DNA of 49,087 nt from Rhodocyclales bacterium. Lineage in GTDB: Bacteria > Pseudomonadota > Gammaproteobacteria > Burkholderiales > Rhodocyclaceae. Numbering within the stretch: the stretch's first letter is position 1; each line of letters begins with the position of its first letter. This document shows positions 1-9,773 of this stretch, in pieces. The DNA lies in the NCBI GenBank assembly GCA_016235805.1, contig JACRIY010000051.1, positions 1 to 49,087 on the forward strand, written 5' to 3'. Made by a program: the position numbers and the translations under genes. The notes under the pieces were generated by a model. That model did no database searches. It was not told the origin of the DNA and saw only the letters and a program-made list of their open reading frames with translations.

Positions 1-960
1 ATCGAGCGCGAGCTGCAGCGCCTTGCCGGCGAACGCCAACTGGCGGTGAGCGTGCTCGGCAAGGCCAGCGGTCATATCCAACTGGCCGGCGAGAACAGCA
101 TCGCCGCGACGACGCAGGCGCTCGCCGGCTTCTTCGGCCTGCCCGCGCCGTCCGCCGACACTGCGACCGCGCCGGCCACGACAGCCGAGGCACCCGCACT
201 GCCCGCGCGCCCGCCCGTGCTGTGCGCGGGCTGTTCGCATCGCGCTTCGTTCCTGGCGGTGAAGCGGGCCATGCGCAAGCGGCGGGCGGTCTTCAGCGGC
301 GACATCGGCTGCTACACGCTCGGCAACGCCGAGCCGCTCGACATGGTCGACACCTGTTTGTGCATGGGCGCCGGCATTTCGGTGGCGCAGGGCCTGCACG
401 TGGTCGAACCCGACGCCGTGCATTTCGCCTTCATCGGCGACTCGACCTTCTTCCATGCGGGCATCACGGGCGTCATCAACGCCGTCTACAACCGCACGCC
501 GATCGTCGTCGTCGTCCTCGACAACGCCACGACGGCGATGACCGGCCTGCAGCCGCACCCCGGCACCGGCGAAACCATGATGGGGGCAGTGTCGCAGAAG
601 GTCGACATCGCGACGGTGCTGCGCGCGATCGGCGTCGGGCACGTCGAGAAATGCGATCCGCTCAAGTTCGACGAAGCGATGGCAGCCGTCGACCGCGCGG
701 CCGCGGCCACCGCCGCCGGCGTGGCGGCGCTGGTCTTCGAGTCGCCGTGCATCCACGTCGCCGCACCGGGAGCCAACTACGTCGTCGACGCCGCGGCGTG
801 CGAGTGCAAGGAGTGCATCGTCAAGCTCGGCTGTCCGGCCATACTCAGCGTCGACGGCAAGGCGTGGATCGACAACTCGCTGTGCACCGGCTGCGATCTC
901 TGCGCCCAGATCTGCAGGTTCGATGCCATCCATGCGGTGGCGCCGGAGGCCGCGCAATGA
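1..960 (+). CDS. iorA: indolepyruvate ferredoxin oxidoreductase, alpha subunit (3' part)
   Basis: The reading frame is open from base 1, so the gene begins left of the window and only the C-terminal 319 residues are visible. They contain the thiamine-diphosphate half of the enzyme (GDIGCYTLG, then GDSTFFHAG) and a C-terminal double [4Fe-4S] ferredoxin module with two cysteine groups (CECKECIVKLGC and CTGCDLCAQIC). In this family the enzyme oxidatively decarboxylates aryl-2-oxoacids such as indolepyruvate or phenylpyruvate to aryl-acetyl-CoA and reduces ferredoxin in the cytoplasm. The stop overlaps the iorB start by 4 nt, so the two are translationally coupled. Identity is confident; the preferred arylpyruvate is not readable. 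Confidence 0.95.
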   Translation: MERELQRLAGERQLAVSVLGKASGHIQLAGENSIAATTQALAGFFGLPAPSADTATAPATTAEAPALPARPPVLCAGCSHRASFLAVKRAMRKRRAVFSGDIGCYTLGNAEPLDMVDTCLCMGAGISVAQGLHVVEPDAVHFAFIGDSTFFHAGITGVINAVYNRTPIVVVVLDNATTAMTGLQPHPGTGETMMGAVSQKVDIATVLRAIGVGHVEKCDPLKFDEAMAAVDRAAAATAAGVAALVFESPCIHVAAPGANYVVDAAACECKECIVKLGCPAILSVDGKAWIDNSLCTGCDLCAQICRFDAIHAVAPEAAQ

Positions 961-1553
961 AGGCCAACCTCGTCATCGCCGGTGTCGGCGGCCAGGGCAC
1001 CGTGCTCGCCGCCAAGCTGGTCGCGCGCGCCGCCATGGACGCGGGCCTCGCCGTGCGCACCTCCGAGACCATCGGCATGGCGCAGCGCGGCGGTTCCGTC
1101 GTCAGCCACGTGCGCATCGCCGACGCGCCCATCGCCTCGCCGCTGATGCCGCCGGGGGCGGCGGATACGCTCGTCGGCTTCGAACCGGGAGAGGTCGTGC
1201 GTTGCCTGCCGTTTCTGCGGCCGGGCGGCACGGTCGTCGTGAGCCCGCATACCGTGGCGCCGGTGGCGGCGGCGCTGAAGAGCACCGAATACAGCGCGGC
1301 GGCGATGATCGCGTATCTGCGCCTATGCGGCTGCCGGCTCGTCGTCGTCGACGGCGACGCCATCTGCGCCGAGGTCGGCTCGCCCAAGGTGCTCAACGTC
1401 GCGCTGATCGGCGCCGCGGCCGCCGCCGGCGCGCTCGGCCTCACGCTCGATCAGATCGAGGCGGCATTGCGCAAGTCGCTGCGCCCGAAACTGGTCGACA
1501 TGAACATCAAGGCGCTGCACGCCGGCGCACGTGCAGCAGTCGCCGCCTTATAA
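957..1553 (+). CDS. iorB: indolepyruvate ferredoxin oxidoreductase, beta subunit
   Basis: A 198-residue protein with the N-terminal GVGGQGT motif and the SETIGMAQRGGSVVSHVR segment typical of the gamma-type domain of 2-oxoacid:ferredoxin oxidoreductases. It pairs with IorA to complete the enzyme. The ATG at 957 lies inside the iorA stop (ATGA). At its 3' end the stop abuts that of the opposite-strand thioredoxin gene: the hexamer TTATAA at 1548-1553 supplies both stop codons, so no intergenic terminator space remains. Confidence 0.93.
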   Translation: MKANLVIAGVGGQGTVLAAKLVARAAMDAGLAVRTSETIGMAQRGGSVVSHVRIADAPIASPLMPPGAADTLVGFEPGEVVRCLPFLRPGGTVVVSPHTVAPVAAALKSTEYSAAAMIAYLRLCGCRLVVVDGDAICAEVGSPKVLNVALIGAAAAAGALGLTLDQIEAALRKSLRPKLVDMNIKALHAGARAAVAAL

Positions 1554-2138
1554 GTGCTTGCTTGTTGCGGTCGTGCAAACGCAATCGATCGCCGTTGGCG
1601 ACTTGCGGCAATCCGGCAAGTTTGCCGCCGTCTTTGCGATCTTGCCCTGCGTCCGATAGGCTTGGAAGGGTAGCGTTTCGTAGGCGCCGGTGGCGACGTA
1701 GCGGCCGAGCGCGGCGAGGTCGGCCGCGGCTTTGAATGCACCTTGATGGCGGGTCAGCAGAGCGCCTTTGCCGTCGTAAAAGGCGAAGGCGGGCGTCCCG
1801 GCCAGACGCAGACGCGCTGCGAGCGCTGCAGCCGTTGTGGTCGTGCCGTCGGGAGCGATCAAGGCGGCGTCGCTATCGACGGCGACGGCCACGGTGCGAA
1901 AGCGCGCACCGAAGTCGCTCACTACGGAGCGGACCGGAAATACCTGGCGCTTCATTTGCGCGCAGAACGTGCAGTCGCTGCTCTCGAACAAAACGGCGAG
2001 CGCCTTGCCTTCGGCCTGAGCCAGCGCCGCTTCGTGCGCCAGATCGTCGGCGTGGCGATCGAACAGGGGCGAGGCGGCGTGGACCGAGGCGGCGGCGCAC
2101 AGCAGCAGGGTCGTCAGCAATCTGATCATGCGCGCCAT
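1548..2138 (-). CDS. exported thioredoxin-like protein
   Basis: A 196-residue protein with a signal peptide (about 1-21, ending VHA-AS) and a thioredoxin fold of the SoxW/thioredoxin_2 type. The redox motif is C-T-F-C at residues 56-59, and the fold's cis-Pro loop is seen as GTPAF. The tail carries three further Cys (CRKS and CVC). It is the last gene of the ABC transporter operon; its ATG at 2138 overlaps the permease TGA. Predicted to be a periplasmic disulfide reductase or isomerase. Its placement with a sulfonate-type transporter suggests handling of a thiol or disulfide sulfur source, which is inference. An upstream in-frame extension is open but runs through the permease gene, so I reject it. 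Confidence 0.85.
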   Translation of the reverse strand: MARMIRLLTTLLLCAAASVHAASPLFDRHADDLAHEAALAQAEGKALAVLFESSDCTFCAQMKRQVFPVRSVVSDFGARFRTVAVAVDSDAALIAPDGTTTTAAALAARLRLAGTPAFAFYDGKGALLTRHQGAFKAAADLAALGRYVATGAYETLPFQAYRTQGKIAKTAANLPDCRKSPTAIDCVCTTATSKHL

Positions 2139-2968
2139 CAGCGCACCCAGAACAGCACGCGGCGGCGCAGCGCTTCCAGTACGGTCATGGCGGTGAAGGT
2201 GACGAGACCGGTGTAGAGGATGCCGGCGACCATGCGCGGATAGTCGGCGAAGTCGGCGTAGTACTGCACGAAGCGGCCGAGGCCGGCGTTGGCGCCGAAG
2301 AGCTCGGCCACCGTCAGCAGGATGAAGGAGAAGCCGAGCCCGACCGCCATGCCGGCGAAAATGTGCGGCAGCGCGGCCGGGAAAACGACGCGACGCTGGT
2401 ACTCGAAGCCCGCAAGGCCGAGGATGCGCGCGTTGTCGCGATGGCGCGCCTCCAGCGCATGGGCGCCGGCGACGGTGTTCTGAAAAATGGGCCAGAAGGC
2501 GCCGACGAACACCAGGAAGATCGCCGACAGTTGGAAGCTCGGCAGAATGGCAATCGCATAAGGGCAATACACCGACGGCGGAATCGGCGCCGCGACGCGG
2601 GCAAACGGAAACACCGCGTTGCCGACGCGCGGCGAACTGCCGGCCCAGAGTCCGGCGACGACGCCGAGGACCGTCGCGGACAGAAAGCCGGGCACCAGAA
2701 TCAGCAGCGAGGAAATCGTGCCGCGCCACAGCTCGGGCAGCGAGTCCAAGAGCGCGGCGAAGGTGCGTGCCGGCGTCGGCAGCAGCGGGTTCTGGCCGAG
2801 CGGCAGCCATTGCGACGCCAGCATCCAGGCGAGAAAGAGCGCCGCGAAGAACAGCACCGGATCGCGCCAGCCGAGAATCCTGTCGAGCAGGGCCGGCCGC
2901 GTTGCCGGCGCGTTGTCTGCGGGGGGCAGAGTCAAGGCGTCTCCTGCGATGGCGGCGTTGTCGTTCAT
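2138..2968 (-). CDS. ABC transporter permease, SsuC/TauC type
   Basis: A 276-residue inner-membrane protein with about six membrane segments and the binding-protein-dependent permease signature around GAHALEARHRDNARILGLAGFEYQRRV (the EAA loop that contacts the ATPase). It is a member of the nitrate/sulfonate/taurine family. It follows the ATPase gene by 10 nt and overlaps the thioredoxin gene. The Thr/Ala/Pro-rich N-terminus of about 35 residues precedes the first membrane span. Substrate inferred from the family and from the sulfur-type promoter element upstream of the operon. Confidence 0.9.
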   Translation of the reverse strand: MNDNAAIAGDALTLPPADNAPATRPALLDRILGWRDPVLFFAALFLAWMLASQWLPLGQNPLLPTPARTFAALLDSLPELWRGTISSLLILVPGFLSATVLGVVAGLWAGSSPRVGNAVFPFARVAAPIPPSVYCPYAIAILPSFQLSAIFLVFVGAFWPIFQNTVAGAHALEARHRDNARILGLAGFEYQRRVVFPAALPHIFAGMAVGLGFSFILLTVAELFGANAGLGRFVQYYADFADYPRMVAGILYTGLVTFTAMTVLEALRRRVLFWVR

Positions 2969-2978
2969 GCGGAACTCC

Positions 2979-3767
2979 TCACGCCGTCGCCAGATGTTCG
3001 AGCATGTCGGCCGCCAGCGTCTCGGCGATCGCTTCGCGCTTGTGCTGGAAGGCGGCGCTGCAAAACAGGCTGCGGCGTTCGCGATGGCGCGCGAAGGGCA
3101 CGTCGCTATCGGCGATGATGCGGCCCGGCGCCGAGCCGAGAATGACGACGCGGTCGCCGAGGTAGAGTGCCTCGTCGACGTCGTGGGTGACGAAGACGAT
3201 GGTCTTGCGCGTTTTGCCGTCGCCGTCCTCCCAGATCTCGAGCAGCAGATCCTGCAGCCGCGCGCGGTTGACCGGATCGAGGGCGCCGAACGGTTCGTCC
3301 ATCAACAAAAGCGGTGAGCCCAGCGCCAGCGCGCGGGCGATGGCGCCGCGCTGCTGCATGCCGCCGGACACTTCGAACGGATACTTGCCGATGGCGGCTT
3401 CGAGGCCGACCTTGCGCAGGTAGTCCTGGGCTTCTTCCCGGCGTTCGTGCTTGCCGCTGTGCGGCTTTGCCTTGCCGACCGCGAGCGCGATGTTGTCGAC
3501 CATGGAAAGCCAGGGGAACAGCGCATAGTCCTGAAAGACGACGCCGCGCTCGATGCCGGGACCGGCGATCTGCGCTCCGTTCCATGCCAGGCGGCCGCGG
3601 CGCGGGCTTTGCAGACCGGCGATCAGCCGCAGCAGCGTCGACTTGCCCGAACCGCTGGCCCCGAGCAGGCTGACGAACTGGCCCGGCGGCACGGACAACG
3701 CGATCCGTTCCAGGATCGCGTTGTCGCCGTAGGCGAAGCCGACGTCGTCGAGGATCAGTCCGGACAT
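2979..3767 (-). CDS. ABC transporter ATP-binding protein, SsuB/TauB type
   Basis: A 262-residue ATPase with Walker A (GASGSGKS, residues 36-43), a Q-loop (VFQDYALFPW), the signature SGGMQQR, Walker B (LLLMDEP) and the switch His in FVTHDVDEA. The start is the ATG at 3767, which overlaps the stop of the binding-protein gene; longer in-frame extensions run through that gene and are not real. It energises import through the permease at 2138-2968. Confidence 0.92.
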   Translation of the reverse strand: MSGLILDDVGFAYGDNAILERIALSVPPGQFVSLLGASGSGKSTLLRLIAGLQSPRRGRLAWNGAQIAGPGIERGVVFQDYALFPWLSMVDNIALAVGKAKPHSGKHERREEAQDYLRKVGLEAAIGKYPFEVSGGMQQRGAIARALALGSPLLLMDEPFGALDPVNRARLQDLLLEIWEDGDGKTRKTIVFVTHDVDEALYLGDRVVILGSAPGRIIADSDVPFARHRERRSLFCSAAFQHKREAIAETLAADMLEHLATA

Positions 3768-4786
3768 CAGGCGTCCTTGCGCTGGAATTCTTTCTGGAGC
3801 TTCTGCCAGAACGGATCCTTGGGGTTTTCCTTCGCCAGGCCGTCGAGCGCCTTCTGGTAGAGCTTGACGTCGAAGTAGGGCGAGAGGTCGCTGCTCTTGG
3901 GCTGGATGAATTCGGAGGCCACCATCACGTCCCAGAAATGCTTGACGCCCTTGATGTTGGGGTCGGACGACTGGTCGAGGTAGGGCGAGTAATAGCCTTT
4001 CTCCAGCAGTGCGCGGTCGAGCTTCACATACTTGCCGATGGCGTCGATGGTCTCCTTGCGGTTCTCGGCGGCGAACTTCTCGGCGCGCAGGATGGCGCGC
4101 AGGAATTTTTCCTGCCAGGCGGCACCGTCCTTGTAGCGGTCGGCGGCGACGACCAGACGGCAGCAGGGATGGCCGGGCTGGAGGGCATTCGAATGGATGA
4201 CGATCTTCAGGCCCTGTTCCTCGGCGCGCAGGTCGTGCGGGCCCCAGACGACGCCGGCATCGACCTGGCCGGACTTCACCGCCTCGATTACGGCCGGCGG
4301 GTTTTTCAGCTCGAAAATCTGGACGTCGCTCTTCCAGTTGATGCCGGCATCCTTGAGCGCGCCGCGCAGCACCGCATCGCCCGAGGCCATGCGCACGGTG
4401 GCGATCTTCTTGCCCTTGAGGTCGGCTACGCTCTTCACCGCCGCGGCGTTCGGCGCGGTGGTGATGATGGCCGCGTCCTCGCCCATGATGCCGCCGATGA
4501 TCTTGAGTTCGGTGCCCTTGGCGATGTGGGCCAGCGGCGCCGTAGTGCCGAAGGCGCCGATGTCGAGCTTGCCGGCGACGACGGCGTTGAGGCCGTCCGC
4601 CGAGTTCTGGAACTCGATCAGTTCGACGTCGAGGCCTTCCTTGGCGAACAGGCCTTGCTCTTTGGCAACGAAGAACTTGGCGTGGCCGGTGACCGGCAGA
4701 TAGCCGACCTTGATCGGTTCGGCGGCGGCGCCCGTGATGAGCAGCGCTGCGGCGGCGAGCGAATACAGGATGCGGGAAGTTTTCAT
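3767..4786 (-). CDS. ABC transporter substrate-binding protein, SsuA/NMT1 type
   Basis: A 339-residue periplasmic binding protein with a signal peptide (about 1-22, TGAAA-EP). The mature start, KVGYLPVTGHAKFFVAKEQG, is typical of aliphatic sulfonate, taurine and nitrate binding proteins. I chose the ATG at 4786, in front of the signal peptide, over the upstream ATG at 4885 because that extension lacks a signal sequence and covers promoter DNA. It is the first gene of a binding protein-ATPase-permease-thioredoxin operon. An element matching those before two other sulfur operons lies at 4864-4894. Exact ligand unknown; an organosulfur compound is likely. Confidence 0.9.
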   Translation of the reverse strand: MKTSRILYSLAAAALLITGAAAEPIKVGYLPVTGHAKFFVAKEQGLFAKEGLDVELIEFQNSADGLNAVVAGKLDIGAFGTTAPLAHIAKGTELKIIGGIMGEDAAIITTAPNAAAVKSVADLKGKKIATVRMASGDAVLRGALKDAGINWKSDVQIFELKNPPAVIEAVKSGQVDAGVVWGPHDLRAEEQGLKIVIHSNALQPGHPCCRLVVAADRYKDGAAWQEKFLRAILRAEKFAAENRKETIDAIGKYVKLDRALLEKGYYSPYLDQSSDPNIKGVKHFWDVMVASEFIQPKSSDLSPYFDVKLYQKALDGLAKENPKDPFWQKLQKEFQRKDA

Positions 4787-4863
4787 CGTGTGACCCCTGG
4801 AAATATCGGATATGGAATTGCCGCAAGGCAGCATGCGGAGGATTGTCGCAATCGCCCGATACA

Positions 4864-4894
4864 GACGGAACGAAGCATTTCGCATTTGCTTATG
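4864..4894 (-). promoter_or_regulatory. putative CysB-type sulfur-response element, site A
   Basis: Read on the minus strand it starts CATAAGCAA, has GAAAT in the middle and ends CTTCGTT-NN-GTC, i.e. CATA-N15-CTTCGTT. It is identical at 24 of 31 positions to the site at 27700-27730 before the sulfate-binding protein. It lies about 80-110 nt upstream of the binding-protein ATG. Assignment to CysB or a related LysR regulator is inference. Confidence 0.6.
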
Positions 4895-5017
4895 CCGTGC
4901 CGACGATGCGCGGTTCCCATATAGCCGTTCGGAATTTGATGTGCACTAACGATTCGTTGGACTTGCCGCAACCCGCGCGTAGAGTCTCAGCCATCCACCG
5001 CCAGACGAGGTGCCAGC

Positions 5018-5650
5018 ATGAGCCGCAAATCCGCACGCAGTCTCCCGCCCTTTGCCGCGGCCGACATCCTGGTCGTGCCGGGACGCGGAGGCAGTGACGC
5101 CGACCATTGGCAAACACACTTCGAACATAGCCACTGCAATGCTCGCCGCGTCGAGCAGAACAATTGGGACGTGCCTGACCTCGACCTCTGGGCGCAGCGC
5201 ATCGCCGCCGCCTGCCGGGAACACAACGGTTCCGTACTGGCCGTTGCGCACAGCTTCGGCTGTCTGGCCCTGGTGCGTGCGGTGCAGGCGTTCGGCACCA
5301 AAATCACAGGTGCGTTATTGGTCGCGCCGGCCGATCCCGAGCGTTTCGCCATTCCCGCTGCCCTGATTCGCGGCCGACTCCCATGCCCGTCGCTGCTGAT
5401 CGCCAGCGACAACGACCCTTGGCTGCGCGCCTGGCAGGCGCGGGAACTGGCGACGAACTGGGGCAGCCGCTATTTGAACCTGGGGCTGGCCGGCCATATC
5501 AACGTTGCCTCCGGCTTCGGCAAATGGCCGGTAGTCGACCGGTTTGCCGAGATGGTCTGGCGCGAGGCGACGGGCGATCGCGGCGACGCGATGCCGCAAG
5601 ACTTCTTTTTGCCAAAACCGGCCTGGGCGCCGAATGCCCAGGAGGCATAG
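5018..5650 (+). CDS. RBBP9/YdeN-type alpha/beta hydrolase
   Basis: A 210-residue serine hydrolase of the RBBP9/YdeN family. Visible features are the N-terminal VPGRGGSDADHWQ, the nucleophile elbow AHSFGC (Ser nucleophile), a likely catalytic Asp in SDNDPW and the C-terminal His in LAGHIN. It is divergent from the sulfonate-type transporter across a 231-nt region and may share its control. The ATG at 5018 is preceded by a GAGG ribosome-binding sequence. Physiological substrate unknown; the location suggests a link to organosulfur use. Confidence 0.82.
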   Translation: MSRKSARSLPPFAAADILVVPGRGGSDADHWQTHFEHSHCNARRVEQNNWDVPDLDLWAQRIAAACREHNGSVLAVAHSFGCLALVRAVQAFGTKITGALLVAPADPERFAIPAALIRGRLPCPSLLIASDNDPWLRAWQARELATNWGSRYLNLGLAGHINVASGFGKWPVVDRFAEMVWREATGDRGDAMPQDFFLPKPAWAPNAQEA

Positions 5651-5711
5651 TCAGCGGCGGCATGAGGGGGCTGCGGCAAGCCGCGAGATTTCCGCGGCAG
5701 TTCGGCAAATT

Positions 5712-6860
5712 TCAGTAATACGTCGTGAACGCCGCCTGAGCGGCGAACGACCGCGATGGCAGCGCGCCATTGCACGACGCTAACGTCGCGGCGGCCTGGG
5801 TGCGAAAATCCCGCACCAGCGGTTCGATACGCGCCGCATCGATAAGAAATCCGTCGTGGCCGTGCGTCGACTCGAGTTCGGCGTATTGCGCATTCGGCAG
5901 CATGCGCGCCAGCTTGCGCTGATCCTCGGGCACATAGAGCCCGTCGTTGGCGATTGAAATCACGCGTGTCGGCTGCGTGATGGCGGAGAGCGTGTCGACG
6001 AGCGTGCCGCGTCCGCGGCTGAGGTCGTGGGTGTCCATCGCGTCGAGAAGCACGCGGTAGCAGTTGGCGTCGAAGCGTTCGGTCAGCGCCGCGCCGTGAT
6101 GGCGCAGCCAGCCATGAACGGCAAAATCCTCGGGGTGTCGCGCGCGCTCGCCAAAGACTTCCGCGCCAGATGCGCGGTCGAAACGCTGCGCCAGAGAACC
6201 GGGGCTGCGATAGGTGATCATGGCGATGCCGCGCGCCGCGGCGAGGCCGGCCAGCGGCGGGTCGGCGTGGTCGTAGTCGCCGTCGCGGAATTTCGGATCG
6301 GCGGCGAGGGCCAGCCGCTGCGCCTCGCTCCAGGCCATGCACCACGGCGAGTGACGCGCCGAGGCGGCGATGGTCGCCACCGTCTGTACGCGCTGCGGAT
6401 CGAGCAGCGCCCATTCCAGCGCCTGCAACCCGCCCATCGAGCCGCCGATCACCAGGCGGATGCTGCGAATGCCGATCGCATCGGCAAGCGTCATCTGCGC
6501 TCGCACCTGGTCGCGCACGGTGACGCGCGGAAAGCGCGCGCCCCAGCGGCGGCCATCGACTGCTATGCTCGCCGGACCGGTGCTGCCGTAGCAACCGCCA
6601 AGCACGTTGCTACAGACGATGAAGTCGCGCGTCGGGTCGAGTGCGCGGCCGGCGCCGAACAACGGCGCCCACCAGTCGTCGGCGTCCGCCGTGCCGGTCA
6701 ATGGATGGCAGACGATGACCGCATTATCGGCGGCGGCGTTAAGCGTGCCCCAACTGCGATAGGCGAGTTCGAGGCCGGGCAGCGCCGCGCCGGACTCCAG
6801 CACGAACGGCTGCCCGGAGGCCCACCGCAGCGTATGCGGCGAGAGCGGGAAAAGGCTCAC
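5712..6860 (-). CDS. metX: homoserine O-acyltransferase (MetX)
   Basis: A 382-residue alpha/beta-hydrolase-fold acyltransferase. It has the substrate motif CHPLTGTADADDWW, the NVLGGCYGSTGP block, the nucleophile in GGSMGG (Ser141) and the C-terminal catalytic His in HGHDGFL. It transfers an acetyl or succinyl group to homoserine, making the acceptor for MetY, whose gene ends 4 nt upstream. The likely start is GTG at 6860; no ATG exists before the conserved N-terminus. Acetyl versus succinyl preference cannot be settled by eye. The usual partner metW is not adjacent. Confidence 0.93.
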   Translation of the reverse strand: MSLFPLSPHTLRWASGQPFVLESGAALPGLELAYRSWGTLNAAADNAVIVCHPLTGTADADDWWAPLFGAGRALDPTRDFIVCSNVLGGCYGSTGPASIAVDGRRWGARFPRVTVRDQVRAQMTLADAIGIRSIRLVIGGSMGGLQALEWALLDPQRVQTVATIAASARHSPWCMAWSEAQRLALAADPKFRDGDYDHADPPLAGLAAARGIAMITYRSPGSLAQRFDRASGAEVFGERARHPEDFAVHGWLRHHGAALTERFDANCYRVLLDAMDTHDLSRGRGTLVDTLSAITQPTRVISIANDGLYVPEDQRKLARMLPNAQYAELESTHGHDGFLIDAARIEPLVRDFRTQAAATLASCNGALPSRSFAAQAAFTTYY

Positions 6861-6864
6861 GCGC

Positions 6865-8226
<1,362 letters not shown>

Positions 8227-8255
8227 TCAGGCTAGCAGCGGGTTTGCCGTTCTCA

Positions 8256-8281
8256 AACGAAGCAATGTTTCTTTCGATATG
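8256..8281 (-). promoter_or_regulatory. putative CysB-type sulfur-response element, site E
   Basis: On the minus strand this reads CATA, 15 nt, then CTTCGTT: the same two blocks at the same spacing as sites A and B, with a different middle. It ends about 68 nt upstream of the metY ATG. That metYX shares the element with the sulfate and sulfonate transporters fits sulfur-limitation control. Confidence 0.5.
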
Positions 8282-8292
8282 ACGAAACGCGA

Positions 8293-9645
8293 TCAGGCGG
8301 TCCACACGCCGGTGCGCCGGTCTTCGACGCGCTTGGCCTTGTGCGTGGCGCGCGGTAGCGTGTCCGGCGCAAGGATATTGACCGCTGCCGTCACGCCCGT
8401 CACCGACTTGAGCCGACGCGCGAAATGGTGCTGCAAATCCGCATCGGCGCCTTGGAAACCCGCCGCCTTCTCGACTTCGACGGTGAGTTGATCGAGGTGG
8501 TTGATGCGCTCAACCACCAATCGATACTCGCCTGTGAGGTTCGGTTCCTTGCGCGCGATGGCCTCGACGTCGCTGGGAAAGATGTTCACGCCCTTGATGA
8601 TCAGCATGTCGTCGAGTCGTCCATGCACGCCGAGCAGGCGCTCGGAGGTGCGTCCGCAGGCGCAACGCTCGGAGGTGAAAGAAACGATGTCGCCGGTGCG
8701 GAAGCGCACCATCGGGCGCGCCGACTTCTTCAGCGTCGTCAGCACCAGTTCGCCGCGTCCGCCTTCGGCCACCTGCTCGCCGGTATCGGGGTCGATGACT
8801 TCGGTGAGGATGTGATCCTCGGCCCAGTGCAGGCCGTTCTTCTCCTCGCACATGCCGGCGCAGGCGCCGAAGATGTCCGAGAGACCGTAGTAGTCGTACA
8901 CCGACGCGCCCCACAGCGCTTCGATGCGGTTGCGGGTTTCGGGTATCGAGCCGCCGGGTTCGCCGGCGACGAAAATGCGTTTGATCGACAAATCGCGGCG
9001 CGGGTCGATGCCTTCCTTCTGCGCCGTTTCGCCGAGGTACCAGGCGTAGGACGGCGTGGTCCAGATCGCCGTCGCCTGGAACTGCCGGATGATCGCCAGC
9101 AGGCGTTCCGACGGCACGGTGCCGGCGTGGATGCACAGCGCGCCAAGCTTCTGCGCGCCGAGCACGCAGGGGCCGCCGACGAAGAGCGAAAAATTCAGCG
9201 AGTGGCAGTAACGATCATCAGGACGCAGGCCGGAAGACCAGAATTGGCGGGCTTCATAATCGATCCAGTCGTCGAAGTCGCGCGCCGTGAAAGGCGATGC
9301 GGTAGGCACGCCGGTCGAGCCGCTGGAAGCCGAAATATAGACGACGTCGCGTTCCGGCACCGCCAGCAGATCGCCCAGCGGCGGCACCGCCAGCTGGCGT
9401 TCGCGCAGGATGCTTTTGTCGATGAAGGGAAAGCGGCGGATGTCGTCGAGCGTGCGTACCTGACCCGGATGCACGCCCGCAGCGTCCCAAACGGTGCGGT
9501 AGTACGGTGAGCCCTGGTAGGCGTGTTGCAGATGGCGTTGCAGAAGTTCAAGCTTCAGCCGCGCCCAGTCGTCGCGGCTCCGGGTTTCCAGTTCCGCATC
9601 CCAATAGGCCCGTTCGCCTGCCGTCGAAGTGTCGCGTCCGCTCAT
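8293..9645 (-). CDS. paaK: phenylacetate-CoA ligase family protein
   Basis: A 450-residue adenylate-forming enzyme of the PaaK family. It has the ATP-binding motif YISASSGSTGVPT, the YGLSDIFG aromatic/adenine motif, RFRTGDI, and a C-terminal domain with GRLDDMLIIKGVNIFPSDVE. It activates an aryl acid (phenylacetate or similar) to the CoA thioester in the cytoplasm. The gene stands alone. IorAB in the same window also yields aryl-acetyl-CoA, so both may serve aromatic amino-acid breakdown. The start at 9645 has an AGGAG site upstream. The aryl acid specificity is not certain. Confidence 0.88.
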   Translation of the reverse strand: MSGRDTSTAGERAYWDAELETRSRDDWARLKLELLQRHLQHAYQGSPYYRTVWDAAGVHPGQVRTLDDIRRFPFIDKSILRERQLAVPPLGDLLAVPERDVVYISASSGSTGVPTASPFTARDFDDWIDYEARQFWSSGLRPDDRYCHSLNFSLFVGGPCVLGAQKLGALCIHAGTVPSERLLAIIRQFQATAIWTTPSYAWYLGETAQKEGIDPRRDLSIKRIFVAGEPGGSIPETRNRIEALWGASVYDYYGLSDIFGACAGMCEEKNGLHWAEDHILTEVIDPDTGEQVAEGGRGELVLTTLKKSARPMVRFRTGDIVSFTSERCACGRTSERLLGVHGRLDDMLIIKGVNIFPSDVEAIARKEPNLTGEYRLVVERINHLDQLTVEVEKAAGFQGADADLQHHFARRLKSVTGVTAAVNILAPDTLPRATHKAKRVEDRRTGVWTA

Positions 9646-9773
9646 GTAGTTCTCCTCGAAAGAGCGGGAAATGTAACGCCGCGTTGGCGCCGGCTTTAGA
9701 CGAGATGGTTAGATGCTTATGCGGTGTTGGGGGGCGGCGCCGAAGCTAGCGAGTGATCCTGACGCAAGGAGCG

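Noticed and set aside
4880..4906. CGGCACG...AAGCA on the minus strand resembling a -24/-12 promoter before the sulfonate-type transporter
   Set aside because: Spacing is right, but the -12 block has AA instead of TT and the -24 block is imperfect; it overlaps the better supported sulfur-type element.
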